A stretch of 64,000 nt of DNA, from positions 62,001 through 126,000 of the forward strand of contig NZ_JPMY01000036.1 in the NCBI RefSeq assembly GCF_000761545.1. The letters run 5' to 3'. The DNA is from Pseudomonas sp. ML96 (GTDB lineage: Bacteria > Pseudomonadota > Gammaproteobacteria > Pseudomonadales > Pseudomonadaceae). Position 1 is the stretch's first letter. Each line of letters begins with the position of its first letter. Position numbers and translations under genes: made by a program. Shown piece by piece: positions 36,233 through 44,737 of the stretch. Under the pieces are notes generated by a model. It did not search any database and was not told the DNA's origin. It was given only the letters and a program-made list of their open reading frames with translations.

Positions 36233-38221
36233 TCAGCCGTTTTTTGTGCGTCGCTGCACATGCATCCAGTCGACTATTTCACCTTCTGGCACATAGCCAC
36301 TCACAGTATCCCGCAACACGTGCCGCACGCGGTCGTAGTCGTCGCATTGCAGCGCGTTCAGCAAATCATCCAATACACTCTTCAACCTCGTCCAAGGCCA
36401 GTATTCCTCGTTAGCGCGCATAATCATTGGATGATCAGTGGGACTGACGTTGTCACCAATTAGCAACTCCTCATAAAGCTTCTCGCCGGGACGCAAGCCC
36501 GTGAATTCGATATCGATATCCCCCTGAGGGTTGATATCGCTACGGACCGAGAGCCCCGACAAATGGATCATCTTTTCTGCCAGAGTAACAATCTTCACAG
36601 GTTGCCCCATATCTAGGACAAACACATCACCGCCCTGCCCCATGGAACCAGCTTGAATTACCAACTGCGCAGCTTCCGGAATAGTCATAAAGTAACGAGT
36701 GATATTGGGATGGGTCACGGTGACCGGACCACCATTCTTGATCTGCTCACGAAATAGCGGGATTACCGAACCGGACGAGCCAAGCACGTTGCCAAAACGC
36801 ACCATAGTGAAACGAGTTTGGTTGACAACCTGCTCCTCTGAGCCAAACAGAACTGGTGCAGACTCTCGACTAAGCGCTTGCAGCACCATCTCTGCCTGGC
36901 GCTTGCTGCTACCCATAACATTAGTCGGGCGCACCGCCTTGTCAGTGGAGATCAGTACAAAGTTCTTTACTCCGGCGCACACTGCTGCCTGAGCAGCGTG
37001 CAAAGTTCCGAAAAGATTATTAAGCACCCCTTCACGGATGTTGTGTTCGACAATAGGTACGTGTTTATAAGCAGCAGCGTGGTAAAGCGTGCTCACCTCC
37101 CAATCACGCAGAATAGCTAACAATCTTTGGCCGTCACGGACACTGCCAAGAATACTAATAAGTCTCGTTGAACTACCGTTGCGCGCGACCCAAGACTCAA
37201 GCTCGCCATAGATACTGTAAAGGTTGAATTCACTGTGTTCGTACAACAGCAATGCAGTTGGGCGGGCAGCCAGAATCTGACGGCATAACTCGGACCCAAT
37301 GGAGCCACCAGCTCCGGTCACCATTACCACCTGACCTTGGATGCATCGGTGGAGCAATGCCTGATTCGGCACCACGGTGTCACGCCCTAGCAGATCAACA
37401 ATATCGACCTCCTGTAGGTCACTCACACTGACTTTGCCATTAGCCAGATCCATGACGCCCGGAATCGTCCGCACATGCACGGGGTATGGCCCTAAAGCCT
37501 CAAGAATTTCGCGGCGGCGGGTACGCGATACCGAAGGTAGTGCCAACAGGACCTCCTCCACAGCCAACGCTTCAAACATACTTTCCAGTGAGCTCGAACT
37601 GTAGACCTTAATGCCCGCAATCATTCGGTCAGCAATGCCTTCATCGTCATCAATGAAGGCCACTGGCTGCATGCTTCTACTCATACGTAAAGCAAACAGG
37701 AGCTGGTTTCCAGCAGCCCCAGCACCATAGATAGCCACACGTTTGAGAGGAGATTCAGCTTGTCCTACGGACTCCGACGAAAACAGCGCACCACTGAAAT
37801 ACTGACGTATCAGCAGACGCACCCCCCCGACCAGCAACAACGCCAAGCACCAGTAGATAAACACCACCGACCTGGGCATCAACTCATCCGGCCTAACCAG
37901 ATAGATCACCAAGGCTAGCAATAGGGCCGAGAGACTAACGGCATTGAACATAGTGACCAGAGCATTAGAACCCAAGTAGCGCAGCACCGCCCGATAGAGC
38001 CCGAATCGAATGAAAAGCGGGATCGCCGTGGCAGGGGCGGCTAAGAACAACCACAGATAGTCGCCGACAGGATTGACAGCATGGTCCCATCCCAAGCGAG
38101 CGACAAACGCTAGCCACAAGGCAAGCCACAACAGCAACACATCAGTGATGACCTGAATGGAGCGCTTGGACTGATGCGACAACGCCAGCAAACGACGACG
38201 TACCAACTCTGCCTTACTCAT
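36233..38221 (-). CDS. wbpM: WbpM-type UDP-GlcNAc 4,6-dehydratase (membrane-anchored)
   Basis: A 662-residue protein: four N-terminal membrane helices (residues 15-120), a Rossmann domain with YGAGAAG in the middle and the catalytic SDR domain starting at VMVTGAGGSIGSELCRQIL. The active-site motif ISTDKAVRPTNVMGSSKRQAE replaces the usual Tyr by Met (M-x3-K), as in characterised WbpM. It makes UDP-4-keto-6-deoxy-GlcNAc for QuiNAc/FucNAc synthesis. It overlaps the wbpL stop by eight bases. A 7-base G tract (37822-37828) lies within the gene. Confidence 0.92.
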   Translation of the reverse strand: MSKAELVRRRLLALSHQSKRSIQVITDVLLLWLALWLAFVARLGWDHAVNPVGDYLWLFLAAPATAIPLFIRFGLYRAVLRYLGSNALVTMFNAVSLSALLLALVIYLVRPDELMPRSVVFIYWCLALLLVGGVRLLIRQYFSGALFSSESVGQAESPLKRVAIYGAGAAGNQLLFALRMSRSMQPVAFIDDDEGIADRMIAGIKVYSSSSLESMFEALAVEEVLLALPSVSRTRRREILEALGPYPVHVRTIPGVMDLANGKVSVSDLQEVDIVDLLGRDTVVPNQALLHRCIQGQVVMVTGAGGSIGSELCRQILAARPTALLLYEHSEFNLYSIYGELESWVARNGSSTRLISILGSVRDGQRLLAILRDWEVSTLYHAAAYKHVPIVEHNIREGVLNNLFGTLHAAQAAVCAGVKNFVLISTDKAVRPTNVMGSSKRQAEMVLQALSRESAPVLFGSEEQVVNQTRFTMVRFGNVLGSSGSVIPLFREQIKNGGPVTVTHPNITRYFMTIPEAAQLVIQAGSMGQGGDVFVLDMGQPVKIVTLAEKMIHLSGLSVRSDINPQGDIDIEFTGLRPGEKLYEELLIGDNVSPTDHPMIMRANEEYWPWTRLKSVLDDLLNALQCDDYDRVRHVLRDTVSGYVPEGEIVDWMHVQRRTKNG

Positions 38222-39251
38222 TCGTCATAACTCGCTCTACAGACTCAGCAGCACCGGCCCGATACTTGATGGCAAGCGCAATCAGCGGCAAATACGCCAT
38301 TACCAACACAAGGGGCCCAGGCAGCCAACCGAGGGCGGCACAAACTGCCATGGGCAATAGCCAGAGAAGATTGATAAGCAACACCGCTAGCGTCACCGGA
38401 AGGTGCTTGTTGAAACGCCGGGCAGCAAATTGATAGGCGTGGCTACGGTGCGCCTCATAGACCCTTTCTCCCCTCAGCAAACGCCGTAACAAGGTCAGGG
38501 TAGCGTCGACGATGAACACTCCGAGCAAAATCAGCCAGCTCCAGAGCAGATCGCCGTTCACCCATGCCGTATGTATAGAAAGTGTGCCTAGTACTATGCC
38601 CAGAAAGCCACTACCCGCATCCCCCATAAAAATTCTGGCCGGAGGAAAGTTCCAGGACAGGAAACCAGCGCAGGATGCTGCCAGCAGAAGCACCGGTGGC
38701 ACTAACTCGTCCGCCCCCATCAGTCTCGATATCAGCGCAATTCCCAAGCAGGCCGTTATCGCCTCAACGCTGGCTATACCATCGATGCCATCCATGAAGT
38801 TGTACAGATTTAGCAGCCAGACCAGATACAGCGCAGCCACGATCTGGCCCAACACCCCCAAGTCCCAGCTGTTGCCAAACGCCGAAACAGGTGGCAGGCC
38901 GGACAGCCAGTAGAGACACCAGGCAGCGGCAAGGAAATGACCGAGCAGACGCCAACGCGCGGCGACATGACCGTGGTCGTCAAGAAACCCTAGTAAGGCG
39001 ACACCACCACCGGCACCCAGCAATGCGATGAAGAGCGACTGCGGCAATGCCCCCCAGCAATACAGCGCGCCTCCCCCTAGCAGGAAGGCGATTACGATAG
39101 CTACCCCGCCGCCTCTAGGCGTCGGCAAGCTGTGCGAACTACGGGCATTGGGAATATCCAACAAGCTCCGACTCAGAGCGTAACGACGCAAAAGGGCGGT
39201 CAACACGCAAGCCAGCAAGGCTGCCGAAACGATGGTCAACAGGGAAATCAT
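38214..39251 (-). CDS. wbpL: WbpL-type undecaprenyl-phosphate sugar-1-phosphate transferase
   Basis: A 345-residue polytopic membrane protein of the MraY/WecA family. It has about ten helices and the signature cytoplasmic motifs LPTPRGGG, FLDDHGHV, NLYNFMDGIDGIASVEA and FMGDAGSGFLG. It transfers a sugar-phosphate (a 6-deoxy HexNAc such as FucNAc or QuiNAc in this family) from UDP to undecaprenyl phosphate, starting repeat-unit assembly. Overlaps the upstream SDR gene as ATGA. Confidence 0.92.
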   Translation of the reverse strand: MISLLTIVSAALLACVLTALLRRYALSRSLLDIPNARSSHSLPTPRGGGVAIVIAFLLGGGALYCWGALPQSLFIALLGAGGGVALLGFLDDHGHVAARWRLLGHFLAAAWCLYWLSGLPPVSAFGNSWDLGVLGQIVAALYLVWLLNLYNFMDGIDGIASVEAITACLGIALISRLMGADELVPPVLLLAASCAGFLSWNFPPARIFMGDAGSGFLGIVLGTLSIHTAWVNGDLLWSWLILLGVFIVDATLTLLRRLLRGERVYEAHRSHAYQFAARRFNKHLPVTLAVLLINLLWLLPMAVCAALGWLPGPLVLVMAYLPLIALAIKYRAGAAESVERVMTNE

Positions 39252-40210
39252 GGTGCCTTTTGTTCCAGAAAATGGCGGGCAGTGCTAGATAGAGCCTGGT
39301 CAACCGAAATCGGAGGCACCCATCCCAGTCGTTCACGCGTTTTGTCGATGTTGACCTGAAGTGATCCGCAGAGCCGTTGACTCAGGTCTGCACGCCCTGC
39401 CAGATGGGCCATACGCTCGATCAGACTCTGCGGCACAGGCAGCAGGCGCGCTGGATGCCCAAGAGCCGCTCCCAAACGGCGCAGCAAATCACTGGTCGAC
39501 AGGTCCTCGCCGTCGCTCACCATAAAGCGCTCGCCCGCAGCGGCAGGATGAGTCAGGCATAGCACGAGCAGGTCGACCAGATTATCCAGCGCGACCAGGC
39601 TGCGCCGGTTGCCAATACTACCGAATGGCAGGGGAACCCCACGCCTCAGCCAGCGCATCATGCTGAGGAAGTTTGCCTTGACCCCCGGCCCGTAGATGAG
39701 CGGAGGGCGGACCACAACCACCTCCAGCCCCGTCTCGCCCCCTAGCGTCAGCAGCCCCTCTTCTGCCTCGAGCTTGGAAACCCCATAAGGGTCACATGGC
39801 CAAGGCTGATCATCAGCACTGAAAGCGCCTCCCGTCGGGGTTTGCTCGCCATTGACCTTAATCGAACTGACGAAGATGAAACGCTGCACACCCGCCTCGA
39901 CCGCCTGGCGCGCCAGGCGCAGCGTACCCTCTACGTTCACACGACGGAACTCGGCCAGGGGGTCAGCAGCTTGCTCCCGCATCACATGCACACGAGCCGC
40001 ACAGTGAACAACCGCATCGACACCATCCAAGAGCTGAGACCAATCGGCCTCCGCCCCGAGCGAGGGAGCGACACACACTTCAGCCCCCGGAGCGGAGGTC
40101 GCAGGTATTTGACGTAGCGCGCTGCGTACACCATGTATGCCATCAGCCAACAAGCGCACCTGTACCGCTCTCCCAACGAAGCCACTGGCTCCGGTTAGCA
40201 GCACGCGCAT
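39248..40210 (-). CDS. WbpV/WbjF-like NAD-dependent sugar-nucleotide reductase
   Basis: A 320-residue extended SDR: NAD loop LLTGASGFVGRAVQ, VSSIKVNGE and YGVSKLEAEE (Y-x3-K). In P. aeruginosa this type (WbpV/WbjF) reduces the C4 keto group of the WbpM product to give UDP-D-QuiNAc or UDP-D-FucNAc. Its position immediately before wbpL and wbpM fits. The start ATG at 40210 is two bases after the upstream stop; the TTG at 40216 is in frame but unlikely. Confidence 0.85.
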   Translation of the reverse strand: MRVLLTGASGFVGRAVQVRLLADGIHGVRSALRQIPATSAPGAEVCVAPSLGAEADWSQLLDGVDAVVHCAARVHVMREQAADPLAEFRRVNVEGTLRLARQAVEAGVQRFIFVSSIKVNGEQTPTGGAFSADDQPWPCDPYGVSKLEAEEGLLTLGGETGLEVVVVRPPLIYGPGVKANFLSMMRWLRRGVPLPFGSIGNRRSLVALDNLVDLLVLCLTHPAAAGERFMVSDGEDLSTSDLLRRLGAALGHPARLLPVPQSLIERMAHLAGRADLSQRLCGSLQVNIDKTRERLGWVPPISVDQALSSTARHFLEQKAP

Positions 40211-40212
40211 GC

Positions 40213-41340
40213 TCAACCCTTGCGCCAGACAGTGCGATTCACGTAGTCGGTGTAGCTGAGCACCACACGCACAACCTGCAAAGATACAGGGCCGCCTTCA
40301 TAATCGGGAACGACGGGGATTGAGCGCTCACCCGCCAGGTGCTGACTGGTAATGACCTTAACTGCGGCCAGCACCGAATCCTTCTTCAGCCCGCTCATGA
40401 TCAGCGCACCCTGGTCCATGCCCTCGGGGCGCTCGTGTGCATTGCGTAGGGTCACCGCTGGCAGGTTGAGTAGCGAGGCCTCTTCGGTGATGGTGCCGCT
40501 ATCGGAAAGCACGCAAAAAGCCGACATCTGCAGCTTAATGTAATCCAGTAGACCGAAGGGTTTGACAAAGCGCAGCAGCGGGTGCTCCAGAGACTCGCCC
40601 AACGCCTCAAGGCGCTTGCGTGTACGCGGGTGGGTCGAGACGATCACCGGGAGGCCGTACTCGTCTGCCAGGGCACGCAAGGTGACAAGCAGGTCGCGCA
40701 GATTGTCCGGCGTATCGACGTTCTCCTCACGATGCGTGCTGACGATGAAGAATTTACCAGCCTGAAGCCCCTCACGCTCAAGCACGCCGGACAGCTCAAT
40801 CTTCGGCCGGTAATAGTCCAGCACCTCGTGCATGTGCGAGCCAGTCTTGATAATGGTCTCGGGGCGGATGCCCTCGGCAATCAGATATCGGCGTGCATGC
40901 TCGGTGAGCACCATGTTGATGTCAGATAGATGATCCAGCACCTTGCGATTGAGCTCCTCCGGCACGCGCTGATCAAAACAGCGATTACCCGCCTCCATAT
41001 GGAACACCGGAATCTTACGACGCTTTGCGGAAATCACAGCCAAACATGTATTCGTATCGCCATACAGCAGTAATGCGTCGGGCTTTTCCAACTCGAATAT
41101 GGCATCAGCCTTAGTGATGACTTCGGCGATGGTCTGGGCAGCCGTCTCGCCGGCGGCGCCGAGAAAATGATCCGGCTTACGAATCTCCAGATCATCGAAG
41201 AAAACCTGGTTGAGCTCGTAATCGTAGTTCTGCCCCGAGTGCACCAGCACGTGGTTGACTTGGAGATCCAGCTCGGCAATCACACGGCTCATCTTGATCA
41301 GTTCTGGTCGAGTACCAACCAGAGTCATTACCTTAAGCAT
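40213..41340 (-). CDS. UDP-HexNAc 2-epimerase (non-hydrolysing; FnlC/WbvD type)
   Basis: A 375-residue enzyme with the WecB fold: VGTRPELIKMSRVI at the start, HMEAGNRCFDQRVPEELNR in the middle and LSDSGTITEEASLL at the UDP site. It inverts C2 of a UDP-sugar. In this locus it should be the last step from UDP-GlcNAc to UDP-L-QuiNAc (or L-FucNAc). The ATG at 41340 overlaps the dehydratase stop by eight bases; upstream frame to 41430 is unconserved. Confidence 0.88.
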   Translation of the reverse strand: MLKVMTLVGTRPELIKMSRVIAELDLQVNHVLVHSGQNYDYELNQVFFDDLEIRKPDHFLGAAGETAAQTIAEVITKADAIFELEKPDALLLYGDTNTCLAVISAKRRKIPVFHMEAGNRCFDQRVPEELNRKVLDHLSDINMVLTEHARRYLIAEGIRPETIIKTGSHMHEVLDYYRPKIELSGVLEREGLQAGKFFIVSTHREENVDTPDNLRDLLVTLRALADEYGLPVIVSTHPRTRKRLEALGESLEHPLLRFVKPFGLLDYIKLQMSAFCVLSDSGTITEEASLLNLPAVTLRNAHERPEGMDQGALIMSGLKKDSVLAAVKVITSQHLAGERSIPVVPDYEGGPVSLQVVRVVLSYTDYVNRTVWRKG

Positions 41341-42343
41341 CCAGCTGCTCCTTGATATAATCCAACTTGAGCAGTAGCTCCTTGATGCCCGCAACACTGA
41401 GGCGCTCAGTGTTGTGCGAGGTGTAATCATCCAACTCGGAGATTATCTCCTCTCCCTCGACAAAGTACTTCTTGTAGTTCAAGTCACGGTTATCCACAGG
41501 GATTCGGTAGTAACGACCCATATCCTCGGACTTGGCCATTTCTTCTCGAGAAACAAGCGATTCGTAGAGTTTCTCGCCGTGACGAGTACCAATGACTCTT
41601 ACCGGGCTTTCGGAGCCAAATAGCTCTTTAAGCGCCAGAGCCAGATCACCAACTGTGGAGGCCGGCGCCTTTTGTACGAACAGGTCGCCCTGCTGGCCAT
41701 GCTCGAAGGCGTGTAACACCAGATCCACCGAGTCCTCCAACGACATCAGGAAGCGAGTCATCTGGGGGTCTGTCACAGTCAGAGGCTCGCCGGAACGCAT
41801 CTGTTCGATGAACAACGGAATCACAGAACCACGTGAAGCCATGACATTGCCATAACGTGTGGCGCAGACCACAGTGCCGCCAGCAGGAATCATCCGCGAC
41901 TTTGCGACCATCAGCTTTTCAGCCATAGCCTTGGAAATGCCCATGGCATTAATCGGGTACACCGCCTTGTCGGTGGAAAGCACCACTACACGCTGCACAT
42001 TGCTGGCGATAGCAGCATTGAGTACATTCTCAGTGCCATTGACATTGGTGCGTACCGCCTCCATCGGATAGAACTCGCAGGAGGGCACCTGTTTGAGCGC
42101 AGCTGCGTGAAAGATGTAGTCGACACCGACCATGGCCTGTCTGAGGCTGTCGTAATCACGCACATCGCCGATGTAGAACTTGACCTTGTCATTGGCCAGG
42201 GCGATACGCATATCTTCCTGCTTCTTTTCATCTCGGCTGAAGATTCGAATCTCGCGCACGTTGGTATTGAGAAAGCGCTTGAGAACGGTATGACCGAACG
42301 AACCAGTGCCGCCGGTGATCATCAATACCTTGTTATCGAACAT
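41333..42343 (-). CDS. UDP-GlcNAc 4,6-dehydratase/5-epimerase (QnlA/FnlA/WbjB type)
   Basis: A 336-residue SDR with NAD loop ITGGTGSFGHTV (residues 9-20) and LSTDKAVYPINAMGISKAMAE, an M-x3-K active site as in WbjB/FlaA1-like retaining or inverting dehydratases. It makes a 4-keto-6-deoxy L-hexosamine from UDP-GlcNAc. Together with the RmlD-like reductase upstream and the 2-epimerase downstream it forms a complete pathway. 97 bases separate it from the upstream gene stop. Confidence 0.88.
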   Translation of the reverse strand: MFDNKVLMITGGTGSFGHTVLKRFLNTNVREIRIFSRDEKKQEDMRIALANDKVKFYIGDVRDYDSLRQAMVGVDYIFHAAALKQVPSCEFYPMEAVRTNVNGTENVLNAAIASNVQRVVVLSTDKAVYPINAMGISKAMAEKLMVAKSRMIPAGGTVVCATRYGNVMASRGSVIPLFIEQMRSGEPLTVTDPQMTRFLMSLEDSVDLVLHAFEHGQQGDLFVQKAPASTVGDLALALKELFGSESPVRVIGTRHGEKLYESLVSREEMAKSEDMGRYYRIPVDNRDLNYKKYFVEGEEIISELDDYTSHNTERLSVAGIKELLLKLDYIKEQLDA

Positions 42344-42440
42344 AAACCCTTCCAGAGCATTAACGTGCTTTACCGCATACGGGCGGCATCCATCAGATCA
42401 CAGCCATATCCATGACGATGGCTTTTATTCCACCGCCGAC

Positions 42441-43298
42441 CTAGCGATCGGCTTCCATTCGGCGGACCAATTCCGGCCAACCCGGTGCTACATAACCGGT
42501 AGCAGCGCGAAAGCGCGAGCCATCGAGCGAGCGGTCGATCACTATGCCATCGTCGGGGCGGATCTCGATTTCTTTGCCGTATTGCACAGCTACCAAACGC
42601 AGCAACTCAAGCTTGGCAATAGGCTCGGCGGCCACATGGTACAAGCCATGGAGCTGCGGGTGTGGCAGAACAAAGTCTTTAATCGCCTGGGCCAGTTCGA
42701 CGGTGGGCAAACCGGAGAAAATCGCCCGGGAAAAGCCTTTGACACTACCCTGCTGCGAAAGGAACCAGTCTACCAGCGCGTAGTGCGAGCCCAGTTCATG
42801 GCCAATGATTGAAGTGCGCAGAGTGATCGCATTGGGTAGATCGTGCAACTCACCTATGTACTTCGACTTGCCGTACAAATCCTCGGCATCTGACACATCG
42901 CTCTCTGCATAACCACCCTTGCGCCCGGAAAATACGCAATCGGTGCTGACATGAATCAGACGCGCCCCCCCCAATAAGCACAAACGTGCCAGACGATGAG
43001 GGAACATCGCATTGATCGGCAGCGCCGTCAGCGGGTCGTTAGCATCTGCCAGCTGTTTAATGAGTCCGATGCAATTGATCACGACCTGCGGCTGGACCTG
43101 AGCCATGACTGCCACCAACGCATCCTGATCCAACACATCGCAGCCTGCCAGCAGCTTGGCATGCAGAGGCTCAGGGTAGTATCGAAAGGCTGCACGACTA
43201 CGCAGGGTACCCCAGACCTCATAAGCGGAATCCGCAGCAAAGGTACGGAATACAACACTACCCAGCATGCCGGCAGCACCAAGAACTAAAATTCGCAT
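42441..43298 (-). CDS. RmlD-like SDR reductase (QnlB/WbvR type, UDP-L-QuiNAc pathway)
   Basis: A 285-residue SDR: NAD loop LGAAGMLGSVV (residues 5-15), HVSTDCVFSGRKGG and YGKSKYIGE. It is about 85 residues shorter than WbjC/FnlB reductases, which carry a C-terminal cupin domain, and looks RmlD-like. That matches QnlB/WbvR, which produces UDP-L-RhaNAc on the way to UDP-L-QuiNAc. It stands next to the dehydratase and 2-epimerase. A run of eight G on the coding strand (42965-42972) could make the gene prone to slippage. Confidence 0.75.
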   Translation of the reverse strand: MRILVLGAAGMLGSVVFRTFAADSAYEVWGTLRSRAAFRYYPEPLHAKLLAGCDVLDQDALVAVMAQVQPQVVINCIGLIKQLADANDPLTALPINAMFPHRLARLCLLGGARLIHVSTDCVFSGRKGGYAESDVSDAEDLYGKSKYIGELHDLPNAITLRTSIIGHELGSHYALVDWFLSQQGSVKGFSRAIFSGLPTVELAQAIKDFVLPHPQLHGLYHVAAEPIAKLELLRLVAVQYGKEIEIRPDDGIVIDRSLDGSRFRAATGYVAPGWPELVRRMEADR

Positions 43299-43320
43299 AA
43301 TTTACCGACCTTTTATACCG

Positions 43321-44724
43321 TTAGGGTTTGCAAAAGAAGCACAACCACTTATCAAGAAAATATAAAAGAAATACATTTAACAAGATCGAACCAAAGAGCA
43401 TATAGCTCTGCAACGGGACATAACCGAAGCTCGTATATCGAAACGCGATGACCTGAGCAATAAGCGCACAGAACACCATATTCTTACCGCCGATCCTATA
43501 TACGAAATACTCAAAAAGAGCAGCCACAATGGAAAAGGCAAATACAGCGCCAAACAGAAAAATGAAAGAGCCTGGATAGAACAGGAAGGCGATATAGCCT
43601 GGCAAGGAAACAAAATGTGCTTTGTCATCACGAGCATTGTCGTATACCGAAACCACGAAATGCTGATCGTAAAAGGCATTAGAGCTAGTATCGAAGCGCT
43701 CATGCAAGGCTTCCTTAAATACTTCCCATCCAGTATGCGACGCCCCAACGACCGACATCACCCCCTCAATACCGACCCAGCGATCCAAAAAAAGAGATGA
43801 CGTGTCCCGCAATATAGCATCTTGAATAGCTGTTTTAGTGTAGCCAGGGTAAGTATTAGCGCGCAACCAATTTACAGACAATACTGACGCCGCAAATAAC
43901 GCCACGAAGACAACCATTACAAAAGTTGTCAATGCGGGCCGAAGCCTTGGCTCGTCACGGCGAAAAAGCGAAATAGCTCCATATAGCAACGACGCTCCAT
44001 TGAGGATCATGCCTCGACTCCACATGGAGATATTAGAAAGTGCGACCTCTAATAACGCAATGGTAACAGCTATCCAATAGCGATCCCGATTAATTTCGAA
44101 TTCAAAGCGTAGAATCAAGGCAGAAACAGATGCCATCCCGAACAGTAAAAGCCAGGTGTATACGCCATTGAGCCTGAAGGGCAAATTAGTTTGAGCCACC
44201 AAACCACGCTGATAAATGCCGAGTAACGCGTTGGAGATACATACCGCCAGAACAAAGATAATGAAAGCGAGCATTAGCACAAGGCGATACTTTCTGTAGA
44301 ACGCAAAGATACCTACATATCCGATGCTCGGCAGCGTTTGCGGATAGCTGAACCAGAATCGAGCCCGTAGAAAACGAGCCAGCAGAATAGCGGCCAGCGC
44401 GACCGAAGTTACCTGCAATGCCTGATCGGCAGAGGCTGGCGATCCGTCGAACCCTCCAACAGAAATCGCAAAGGCGCCGTCAAAGAATGCTGTGCGTATG
44501 CTGAATTTCAACCAGAAGCCAACCCACAGCAATACACCAATAAAGGCATCAAAAAAAATTGCTCCCCGACCAAATCCAGATAAAAGAACTGCCGTGGACA
44601 GCACTGTGAACAACAGGTAGATACCCGCACTACCCTGATACTCTCGAGCCGTGCAAGCGGTGATGACTGCAATCGCAATCAGAACCAGCCCCCAAACGCC
44701 CTTTAACACCCCCCCCCAGCGCAT
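43321..44724 (-). CDS. Polytopic membrane protein, second Wzy-like polymerase candidate
   Basis: A 467-residue protein with about eleven hydrophobic segments and a large loop near DRWVGIEGVMSVVGASHTGW, a layout seen in O-antigen polymerases (Wzy) that carry long periplasmic loops. No specific family name is justified. ATG at 44724 follows GAGG by five bases; the GTG at 44730 is less likely. The first codons, for residues MRWGGV, contain nine consecutive G (44709-44717), and a slip of one base would truncate the protein after a few codons. The gene is AT-rich and also has an eight-A run (44551-44558). It ends 22 bases before the reductase gene. Confidence 0.7.
   Translation of the reverse strand: MRWGGVLKGVWGLVLIAIAVITACTAREYQGSAGIYLLFTVLSTAVLLSGFGRGAIFFDAFIGVLLWVGFWLKFSIRTAFFDGAFAISVGGFDGSPASADQALQVTSVALAAILLARFLRARFWFSYPQTLPSIGYVGIFAFYRKYRLVLMLAFIIFVLAVCISNALLGIYQRGLVAQTNLPFRLNGVYTWLLLFGMASVSALILRFEFEINRDRYWIAVTIALLEVALSNISMWSRGMILNGASLLYGAISLFRRDEPRLRPALTTFVMVVFVALFAASVLSVNWLRANTYPGYTKTAIQDAILRDTSSLFLDRWVGIEGVMSVVGASHTGWEVFKEALHERFDTSSNAFYDQHFVVSVYDNARDDKAHFVSLPGYIAFLFYPGSFIFLFGAVFAFSIVAALFEYFVYRIGGKNMVFCALIAQVIAFRYTSFGYVPLQSYMLFGSILLNVFLLYFLDKWLCFFCKP
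44709..44717 (-). repeat. Poly-G tract (G9) at the start of the polymerase-like gene
   Basis: Nine C in a row on the plus strand, read as nine G in the codons for residues W-G-G-V near the start of the polymerase-like gene. It is the longest homopolymer of G or C seen in the AT-rich part of the locus. Such tracts cause slipped-strand phase variation in surface-glycan genes of other bacteria. Confidence 0.8.
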
Positions 44725-44737
44725 AAACACCTCAGAT

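Noticed and set aside
42441..43298. Reductase as FnlB/WbjC (UDP-L-FucNAc pathway)
   Set aside because: It is about 85 residues too short and lacks the C-terminal cupin domain of that family.
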